DNA of 18,394 nt from positions 1 through 18,394 of the forward strand of contig JBJEQF010000010.1 of NCBI GenBank assembly GCA_051881615.1, read 5' to 3'. Of this stretch, positions 12,982 to 18,394 are shown one piece after another. Origin of the DNA: CAMFTQ01 sp051881615. Its GTDB lineage: Bacteria > Bacillota > Clostridia > Oscillospirales > Acutalibacteraceae. A program made the position numbers and the translations under genes. Positions within the stretch are counted from its first letter, which is position 1; the number at the start of each line of letters is the position of its first letter. The notes below the pieces were generated by a model. It did no database searches and was not told the origin of the DNA. It worked only from the letters and a program-made list of their open reading frames with translations.

Positions 12982-13898
12982 ATTTTAGCACCTCCTGTAA
13001 GCGGTTTCTGACGTGTCAGATTTGAAATGTACGGTGTAAAAATATTCATCAGGAGAATTGAGTACGAAACACCCTCTGGTGACGCTCCCCAGAATCTGAT
13101 AAGCACTGTGATAAGACCGCAGCCTACACCGAAAATCACCTTGCCCCACTTTGTGCAGGGAGTTGTTGCGTAGTCGGTAGCCATAAAGAATGCGCCGATT
13201 ATAAGTCCGCCCGACAAAAGCTGGTAAAGCGGGTCTTTGTCAAGGATAAGCGACATAACAAGCACTGTACCGATAAACGCAAGCGGTGTGTGGTATGTGA
13301 TAACTTTTCTTGCGATAAGATATATTCCACCTATTGCAAGCGCTATTGCACACGTTTCGCCAAGACAGCCGCCGTGAAGTCCTAACAGCATATCTGTGTA
13401 TGAGGGTAATGAGTTAAGCTCGCCCTTAGAAATAAGTGCAAGCGGTGTAGCGCACGACTGTGCGTCACGAAATGTCCACGTAGTCATTGTTGTTGAAAAC
13501 GCTGTCATCATAACAATTCGTGCGGTGATTGCCGGGTTTGCAAAGTTCTGACCTATACCGCCGAAAAGCTGTTTTACAATTACAATGGCGAACATACTGC
13601 CGAAAGCCGCCTGCCACAGCGGAATTGAAACAGGCAAATTGTAAGCAAGCAAAACGCCTGTTACAACTGCTGAAAGGTCTTTGATTGTGTTTTCTTTTTT
13701 GCAGATTATTTCAAACAGCCATTCTGACACAAGGCAGACAGCTACGCACACTCCGATAACGAGCAGTGACCTCATACCGAAAATAACAACTGACGCAACG
13801 CCTGCCGGCAGAAGTGCAATAAGCACATCAAGCATTATTTTCTGCGTAGTTCTTGCTGACGTGACGTGGGGAGAAACCGAGGAAATCAGCTTGTTCAT
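12978..13898 (-). CDS. rnfD: Rnf complex subunit D, membrane flavoprotein
   Basis: Membrane subunit with eight to ten predicted helices, thought to take part in ion translocation. The covalent FMN site should be Thr151 in SCATPLA (148-154), where many homologues read SGATPLA; Cys149 replaces Gly. The second conserved stretch is MATDYATTPCTKWGK (239-253). NPAITARIVM (121-130) is also typical. The length of 306 residues is normal. ATGA overlaps join it to rnfC and rnfG. Confidence 0.96.
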   Translation of the reverse strand: MNKLISSVSPHVTSARTTQKIMLDVLIALLPAGVASVVIFGMRSLLVIGVCVAVCLVSEWLFEIICKKENTIKDLSAVVTGVLLAYNLPVSIPLWQAAFGSMFAIVIVKQLFGGIGQNFANPAITARIVMMTAFSTTMTTWTFRDAQSCATPLALISKGELNSLPSYTDMLLGLHGGCLGETCAIALAIGGIYLIARKVITYHTPLAFIGTVLVMSLILDKDPLYQLLSGGLIIGAFFMATDYATTPCTKWGKVIFGVGCGLITVLIRFWGASPEGVSYSILLMNIFTPYISNLTRQKPLTGGAKI

Positions 13899-15217
13899 TT
13901 TGTATTTTCCTCCTTTGCCTTTTGTTCTCTGATGTATTTTAAAAGCATAGCTTTAGCAAGCTTGTTTGTCTGTACGATATGCCGTTTTGCAGGGCAGGCA
14001 TACGCACAGCAGCCGCACTCCATACATAAATCGGCACACAAGTCTTTTAATATTTCAGGCTCGTTTAGCTTATATGCCTTTGAGATTGCTCTCGGGTCAA
14101 GGCGCAGAGGGCAGTGGTTTACGCACTCTCCGCAGTTTATGCAGGCTGTCGTTTTTGGCGGTGTTGCCTCTTTTTCGTCCATAGCGATTACGGCGTTTGT
14201 CATTTTAAGCACAGGCATATCAAGACTCGGAACGGTTATACCCATCATAGGACCTCCGTAGAGAACCTTTTTTACCTCTGACTTAAAGCCGCCGCAGAAG
14301 TCAAACAGCTTTTCAAGAGGTGTGCCGATTGGCGCAATTACGTTTTTAGGCTCTTTCACAGCCGAGCCGTCAACCGTTATGCACTTATTTATAAGCGGAA
14401 TACCTGTTTCAATGTACTCGGCGATAAAGGCAAGCGTTGTGCAGTTTATGACGATTACTCCCACGTCAAGCGGCAGACCGCCCTTTGGTATCATTCTGCC
14501 TGTTGTGTTGTAGACAAGCACCTTTTCACCGCCCTGCGGATACATAGACGGCAGTACCTTAACATCAATGCCGCTGTTGCGTTTTGAGATTTGCGACATT
14601 TTGTCAATGCACTGCTTTTTGTTGTTCTCTATTCCGATTATTACTTTCGGGACTTTTAAATATTTTTGCAGAAGCTCTATTCCCTTTTCGATATAGTCGG
14701 CTTTATCGAGCATTGTTCTTGTGTCTGACGTTATGTAAGGCTCGCACTCTGCGCCGTTTATCACAACAACCTCGACCTTTGACAAATCCTTAACGGCAAG
14801 CTTTACAAAGGTGGGAAAGCCTGCTCCACCCAAGCCGACAATTCCGCTTGCCTTAACGGCTGAAATAAAGCTATCGAAATCCGTCACGACAGGCGGCTTA
14901 ACATTTTCGTCTATTTCCTGCAAGCCGTCAGCTTCGATTACAACGGCTGTCGTTTTCATACCGCCCGACATTGTAAGCTCGTCAAGTTTTTTCACCTTGC
15001 CCGACACGCTTGAATGAATCGGTGCAGATATAAATCCGTCCGACTCGCCGATAAGCTGTCCGACCTTGACCGTATCACCGACCTTGACTACAGGCTTTGC
15101 CGGCTTTCCGATGTGCATTGACATAGGAATAACTACCGTTTCGGGCAACGGAAGTAGAGCAGGCGCACAGTCGGCGGTATTCTTTTTGTGCAAAAGTTTT
15201 ACACCCTTTAATTTCAT
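13895..15217 (-). CDS. rnfC: Rnf complex subunit C, NADH-binding
   Basis: Peripheral cytosolic subunit where NAD+ is reduced; homologous to Nqo1/NuoF-type modules. The 440 residues comprise an N-terminal barrel-sandwich region (about 25-95), a nucleotide/flavin region beginning GLGGAGFPTFVKL (128-140) with INGAECEPY (153-161), a SLBB-like part near 245-330, and two 4Fe-4S sets: Cys359/362/365/369 and Cys398/401/404/408. GGAGG is ten bases before the ATG. No clear promoter is seen between this gene and the Gx gene upstream, so it may be read from the apbE promoter through the repeat region, or from an unrecognised one. Confidence 0.97.
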   Translation of the reverse strand: MKLKGVKLLHKKNTADCAPALLPLPETVVIPMSMHIGKPAKPVVKVGDTVKVGQLIGESDGFISAPIHSSVSGKVKKLDELTMSGGMKTTAVVIEADGLQEIDENVKPPVVTDFDSFISAVKASGIVGLGGAGFPTFVKLAVKDLSKVEVVVINGAECEPYITSDTRTMLDKADYIEKGIELLQKYLKVPKVIIGIENNKKQCIDKMSQISKRNSGIDVKVLPSMYPQGGEKVLVYNTTGRMIPKGGLPLDVGVIVINCTTLAFIAEYIETGIPLINKCITVDGSAVKEPKNVIAPIGTPLEKLFDFCGGFKSEVKKVLYGGPMMGITVPSLDMPVLKMTNAVIAMDEKEATPPKTTACINCGECVNHCPLRLDPRAISKAYKLNEPEILKDLCADLCMECGCCAYACPAKRHIVQTNKLAKAMLLKYIREQKAKEENTK

Positions 15218-15245
15218 AAGGTTCTGTCCTCCGATATAATTTATT

Positions 15246-15278
15246 AAATGAATGATGAAAAATGAATAATGAATAATT
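15246..15278. repeat. AT-rich AATGAATGATGAAAAATG tract, copy 1
   Basis: Member of the dispersed ATTCATT family, downstream of the Gx pseudogene fragment. An equal tract lies 247 bp away at 15487-15525, downstream of the intact gene, so the tract was part of the duplicated unit. Confidence 0.75.
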
Positions 15279-15285
15279 CTTTTAT

Positions 15286-15472
15286 CTAATTAAAACTTAA
15301 TCTTTTTATTACAAGCTGTGCTGTTACTCCTGTGATTGCTCCGGCTGCTATGGCTGACGCTATCAGCACAGGCAGATAGAAAAGTATCTGCGGCGTCATT
15401 GTGATTATTACTGCCGTTGTGAGCTGTCCTATGTTGTGAGCGACTGCGCAGAGAACCGACAGCACCCACAGG
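15286..15472 (-). pseudogene. Duplicated 3' fragment of the Gx transporter gene
   Basis: Positions up to 15470 match 15494-15717 at a constant 247-bp offset without indels. It encodes the last ~61 residues of the Gx protein, from LWVLSVLCAVAHNIGQ to RLSFN and a TAG stop. I count about 14 differences in some 170 bases; most are silent or conservative (for example I to V, F to L), and the frame is open. There is no start codon or ribosome site, so it is not translated as a gene. The match ends abruptly at the left of the fragment where GATATAAT and another AT-rich tract follow. Confidence 0.85.
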
Positions 15473-15486
15473 CTGATATAATATTT

Positions 15487-15525
15487 AATGAATAATGAAT
15501 GATGAAAAATGAATAATGAATAATT
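15487..15525. repeat. AT-rich AATGAATGATGAAAAATG tract, copy 2
   Basis: Second copy of the tract at 15246-15278, directly downstream of the intact Gx gene. Repeats of this kind could have mediated the duplication. Confidence 0.75.
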
Positions 15526-15532
15526 CTTTTAT

Positions 15533-16024
15533 CTAATTAAAACTTAATCTTTTTATGACAAGCTGTGCTGTTACTCCTGTGATTGCTCCGGCTGTTATGC
15601 CTGACACTATAAGCACAGGCAGATAGAAAAATATCTGCGGTGTCATTGTGATTATTACAGCTGTTGTGAGCTGTCCTATATTGTGAGCTATGGCGCACAG
15701 AACCGACAGCACCCACAAATTGTCAGAACTAAAAAATCTTTTAAGAAGTATCATCAGAATAAATGACAAAAGTCCTCCCGACAGGCTGTATATAAATGAC
15801 ATTATCTGACCTGTGAGCAAACTGCCGAGCGTTATTCTGATAAAAAGTACAGCCGCTGAATATTTTGTGCCGAGTGTATAGAGCGTGAAAAGCGTGAATA
15901 TATTGGCCACGCCGAGCTTTATGCCGTAAATCGGCACAATCGGCGGAATTGCGCTTTCTATCACAAAAGCGACAAGCGCAAATGCTGTGATTATCGCAGT
16001 AGTTATCAGTTTTTTTGTATTCAT
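15533..16024 (-). CDS. Gx transporter family membrane protein
   Basis: A 163-residue protein with about five helices, of the family named Gx transporter or 'heptaprenyl diphosphate synthase component I' (Hpre_diP_synt_I). The old enzyme name is not supported by its membrane nature. Typical features are ESAIPPIVPIYGIKLGVANI (23-42) and the Gly-rich GSLLTGQIMSFIYSLSGG. The family resembles ECF-type substrate-binding membrane proteins and often sits with ApbE and NusG domain II proteins beside Rnf loci, as here. Import of a flavin-system precursor is conceivable but not shown. AGGAG is seven bases before the ATG, and the start overlaps the upstream gene by 4 bp. Its 3' end has been duplicated at 15286-15472. 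Confidence 0.88.
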   Translation of the reverse strand: MNTKKLITTAIITAFALVAFVIESAIPPIVPIYGIKLGVANIFTLFTLYTLGTKYSAAVLFIRITLGSLLTGQIMSFIYSLSGGLLSFILMILLKRFFSSDNLWVLSVLCAIAHNIGQLTTAVIITMTPQIFFYLPVLIVSGITAGAITGVTAQLVIKRLSFN

Positions 16025-16401
16025 ATAACAGCTCCTGCTCTGGCATCCGTTGCAGTCTGACGGTTTTCAAATTTTATAATAACCTTATTCGGCAGACAGA
16101 CTATCGGCGAACCCTCGCTTTTAAGCTCACCGTGATTAACACAGATTTTGTCGGGGCAGTCGGCAGACGACATCTTGATTTGTCCGTTTGAAACTGCTAT
16201 CACGTTTTTGCCGAGGTCGCCGTTTAGCGTAATTTCTCTGTAATCCGTTACTAAGTCGAGGTTGATTTTTTCAACAAGCTCGCCGTTTTGGTATATTCCG
16301 ACAATTCTCGTCTGCGGTGAGATGCTTTGGAATATCACCCACAAGACGGAGCAGATAAGAAGTACCGATGAAAAAACAATTATCCATATGCGGTTTTTCA
16401 A
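16021..16401 (-). CDS. NusG domain II-containing membrane-anchored protein
   Basis: A 126-residue protein with one N-terminal helix (about 5-27) and an exported NusG domain II. The signature is ADCPDKICVNHG (80-91) with PIVCLPNKV (99-107); Cys82, Cys87 and Cys102 are outside the cell and might bind metal or form disulfides. Function unknown; the family is repeatedly found next to apbE and Rnf or related flavinylated electron-transfer genes. The start is TTG at 16401, overlapping the apbE TGA by 4 bp, with GAGGT nine bases upstream. It is co-translated with apbE and the Gx gene. Confidence 0.9.
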   Translation of the reverse strand: MKNRIWIIVFSSVLLICSVLWVIFQSISPQTRIVGIYQNGELVEKINLDLVTDYREITLNGDLGKNVIAVSNGQIKMSSADCPDKICVNHGELKSEGSPIVCLPNKVIIKFENRQTATDARAGAVI

Positions 16402-17408
16402 GGCTTTATCACCTCGTATTTTCTTTGTGAAGAAAAGCAGTTTTTAAGTCCTTTGGTTATATATATATCAAGGCTGTCGGTGACAAGCACCATATCGAAT
16501 AATGCGGTGTTATTTTTGTAAAGGTCGGACGCTTTCTTAATTCCCATAACGAAAATTGCGGTGGAAAGTGCGTCTGCAAGCGTATCATCTGTTGAAACTA
16601 TCGTAACAGACTTCAATCCGCTATTTGACGGTACGCCTGTTTTGGGGTCGATTATGTGATGATAACGCACACCGCCTTGCTCAAAATAACGCTGATAACC
16701 GCCTGATGTGACAACCGAGCAATCGGTGACAGAGAGCGTTCCTATCTGCTTTGAGTTGTCGTCAGGGTCTGCTATTGACACGTTCCAGAGTTTTCCGTCA
16801 GGCTTTTTGCCGATAGCCGAAACGTTGCCGCCGAGCGAGATTATAGCGGAGCTTACGTTGTTTTCTCTTAGAATATCCGAAACCCTTGAAGCGGTAAACC
16901 CCTTTGCAATACCGCCGAGGTCTATTGAGGTATCGTTGTCAAGCGTGACTATGCTGTCGCTGATTTTAATATGCTCTGTGCCGACTGACTTTAAGAGTGT
17001 GTCAATTTCTGTTTTATCGGGGACTTTATTTTCTGTATCGGAATAAAAACCCCACGCACGTGTAAGCGGTTCTGTTGTGATGTCAAAAGCTCCGTCTGAG
17101 AGCCTTGCTATATCTGTTGCTTTTTTGATAATTGAGAGTGTGTCGGCTGATAGATTTTGCGTTTTGCTGTGGTTTAGCTTATAGATTTCGCTGTTTTTGT
17201 TCTCAACAGAAAGTAAGCTGTCGAGCCTTTCGATTTCCTGCTTTGCAAGTGTTACTGCTTTTTCGCTATTTTTGCCGTAAGCAGTGATAGTCATTACGGT
17301 ATCCATTGAGAAAAACTCGCTGTCATACCTTGTTCTGAAATTGCAGGATACAAATGTCAAGCATAAAACAAAAGCCAAAAAGACAGACAAAACAGTAAAA
17401 CGCTTCAA
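16398..17408 (-). CDS. apbE: FAD:protein FMN transferase, lipoprotein
   Basis: Transfers FMN from FAD to threonine in [S/T]GAT-type motifs of exported flavoproteins; here RnfG (TGAT) and RnfD (SCAT) are the obvious clients. The 336-residue product starts at TTG 17408 with AAAGG nine bases upstream. A signal peptide ends at Cys22 in TFVSC, a lipobox with Phe at -3, so it is probably anchored on the outer membrane face. Motifs in order: SMDTVMTITAYG (34-45), DGAFDITTEPL (105-115), IDLGGIAKGF (162-171), GGYQRYF (236-242), HHIIDPKTGVP (250-260) and the Mg-binding DTLADALSTA (275-284). Its own promoter is at 17468-17440. It heads the block that ends with rnfB. Confidence 0.96.
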   Translation of the reverse strand: MKRFTVLSVFLAFVLCLTFVSCNFRTRYDSEFFSMDTVMTITAYGKNSEKAVTLAKQEIERLDSLLSVENKNSEIYKLNHSKTQNLSADTLSIIKKATDIARLSDGAFDITTEPLTRAWGFYSDTENKVPDKTEIDTLLKSVGTEHIKISDSIVTLDNDTSIDLGGIAKGFTASRVSDILRENNVSSAIISLGGNVSAIGKKPDGKLWNVSIADPDDNSKQIGTLSVTDCSVVTSGGYQRYFEQGGVRYHHIIDPKTGVPSNSGLKSVTIVSTDDTLADALSTAIFVMGIKKASDLYKNNTALFDMVLVTDSLDIYITKGLKNCFSSQRKYEVIKP

Positions 17409-17439
17409 ATAATCAGACCTTTACACAGTATATGATGCT

Positions 17440-17468
17440 ATTATACAACAAAAAAGCAGATTTGACAA
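17440..17468 (-). promoter_or_regulatory. Promoter of the apbE-rnf block
   Basis: On the minus strand TTGTCA (17468-17463), 17 bp, consensus TATAAT (17445-17440). RNA would start near 17433, about 25 nt before the TTG of apbE. It is the only clear promoter I find for the nine genes down to rnfB. Confidence 0.75.
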
Positions 17469-17595
17469 ATTATTTCTTTAGCAAAAACGGAATTTTTTGC
17501 ATAATCTTTTCACAATACAAGGTATTATATGCAAAATTTTGAATATGCTAATACATACGGACAAAATTTTGCTTTGCTCAATCACGGCTTTGCTG

Positions 17596-17624
17596 TTGAC
17601 AGTCACAGGAACTTGTGTTATAAT
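17596..17624 (+). promoter_or_regulatory. Full-consensus promoter of the antiporter gene
   Basis: TTGACA (17596-17601), 17 bp, TATAAT (17619-17624), with TGT before the -10: a perfect sigma-A promoter plus extended -10. It is divergent from the apbE promoter, with about 130 bp between them. Confidence 0.9.
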
Positions 17625-17656
17625 CACAGTAACCTAATTTTAGACGAGGTGATTTT

Positions 17657-18394
17657 TTGGTTTATCTGTTTCTTGTAATCGGTTTCGTTTTGCTTGTAAA
17701 GGGTGCTGACTTTTTTGTTGACGGCAGTGCCTCTATCGCAAAAAAGCTGAGAGTGCCTGAGCTTATCATCGGTCTTACCATTGTAGCTATGGGTACGTCT
17801 GCGCCCGAGGCGGCTGTCAGCATTTCGGCTTCGCTTGCTGGCTCTAACGATATTGCGATTAGCAACGTAACCGGCTCTAACCTTTTTAATCTGCTTGTTG
17901 TTGTCGGTGTTTCGGCACTTATCCGCCCTATCTGCGTTGACAGTGTAGTAATAAAGCGTGACATTCCGTTTTCAATTATCGCCGTTGCGCTTACTTTTAC
18001 TATGGGCTTGCTGTTTAACAACGTGTTCGGTATGCTGCCGTCTGCTATTTTGCTTTTGCTTTTTATATTGTATATGTTCCTGACAGTCAGAAGTGCTATG
18101 AAGGACAGAAAGCTTACTGCAAATGACGAGGAAAAAGTGGAGAGCAACCTGTCTATGCCAAAGAGCATACTTTCGACTATTGTCGGCATAGGCGCAGTTA
18201 TTGTCGGCGGTCAGCTTGTTGTAAACTCCGCTACAGAAATTGCCAGAACCTTTGGCTTGTCGGAAACGCTTATCGGACTGACAATCTGCGCTATCGGAAC
18301 GTCTTTACCGGAGCTTGTGACATCAGTTGTGGCTTCTAAAAAGGGTATGAGCGACTTAGCTATCGGCAACGCTATCGGCTCAAACTTATTTAAC
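17657..18394 (+). CDS. Calcium/sodium antiporter of the CaCA family (3' end missing)
   Basis: Membrane cation antiporter of the YrbG type, exchanging Ca2+ for Na+ or H+. The start is TTG at 17657, after GAGGTGA. The 246 codons present run off the window; the family is usually a little over 300 residues. Both alpha repeats that build the ion site are visible: LIIGLTIVAMGTSAPE and VTGSNLFN in the first half, LIGLTICAIGTSLPE and AIGSNLFN in the second, with the acidic Glu of each GTSxPE. A cytosolic loop with KDRKLTANDEEKVE joins the halves. It faces away from the sodium- or proton-pumping Rnf block; a shared role in ion balance is inference. Confidence 0.95.
   Translation, partial: MVYLFLVIGFVLLVKGADFFVDGSASIAKKLRVPELIIGLTIVAMGTSAPEAAVSISASLAGSNDIAISNVTGSNLFNLLVVVGVSALIRPICVDSVVIKRDIPFSIIAVALTFTMGLLFNNVFGMLPSAILLLLFILYMFLTVRSAMKDRKLTANDEEKVESNLSMPKSILSTIVGIGAVIVGGQLVVNSATEIARTFGLSETLIGLTICAIGTSLPELVTSVVASKKGMSDLAIGNAIGSNLFN

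Noticed and set aside
10351..15217. Nqr (sodium-pumping NADH:quinone oxidoreductase)
   Set aside because: The presence of an RnfB multi-cluster ferredoxin, RnfC with two 4Fe-4S sets and the order C-D-G-E-A-B identify Rnf; there is no NqrF.
17662..18189. 175-codon minus-strand frame
   Set aside because: Mirror of the antiporter gene, whose alpha repeats are unmistakable on the plus strand.

Overview
The window looks like a chromosomal segment of a low-GC, strictly anaerobic Firmicute, most likely a gut Clostridia member of the Ruminococcus/Oscillospiraceae type. This is inferred from the clostridial gene order rnfCDGEAB, the GTP-type PEP carboxykinase, strong AGGAGG ribosome sites, frequent TTG starts and consensus sigma-A promoters. 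I could run no database search, so the taxonomic guess is soft.

Layout. 1-816 is a repeat-rich non-coding block: two copies of a ~170-186 bp palindromic element, a partial third copy, and GC-rich hairpins. It leads into a promoter and pckG (817-2583, +). 2897-5380 (+) holds two consecutive membrane proteins with N-terminal cytosolic zinc ribbons and Gln/Pro/Val linkers. 5489-6714 (-) is a small regulatory operon: XRE repressor, DUF3169-like membrane protein, glycine-zipper membrane peptide. It reads from one promoter covered by two matching palindromes spaced 33 bp apart. 7071-7973 (-) is a thioredoxin reductase read from a TTG start. 8224-8299 is tRNA-Thr(CGT) with its own promoter. 8436-8834 (-) is an unrecognised protein. 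8880-9241 holds what I read as a type I toxin-antitoxin locus, not among the larger ORFs: a 21-residue hydrophobic peptide on the minus strand and a convergent ~92-nt RNA ending in a shared hairpin, beside a decayed second copy of the RNA. 9459-10298 (+) is an orphan phage-type replication protein.

10351-17408 (-) is the dominant block: apbE - NusG domain II protein - Gx transporter - (duplicated Gx fragment and repeats) - rnfC-D-G-E-A-B. It encodes the Rnf ferredoxin:NAD+ oxidoreductase, an ion pump, plus its maturation enzyme. ApbE attaches FMN to threonines of RnfG and RnfD, and both target motifs are visible. The genes mostly overlap by 4 bp. A divergent consensus promoter drives a Ca2+/Na+-type antiporter cut by the right edge (17657-18394, +).

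The most noteworthy items are the candidate type I toxin-antitoxin locus with a Shine-Dalgarno hairpin, the two-operator XRE circuit, the tandem zinc-ribbon membrane pair, the 247-bp-offset duplication that put a diverged Gx fragment between the two halves of the Rnf block, and a cysteine-rich tail on RnfE.
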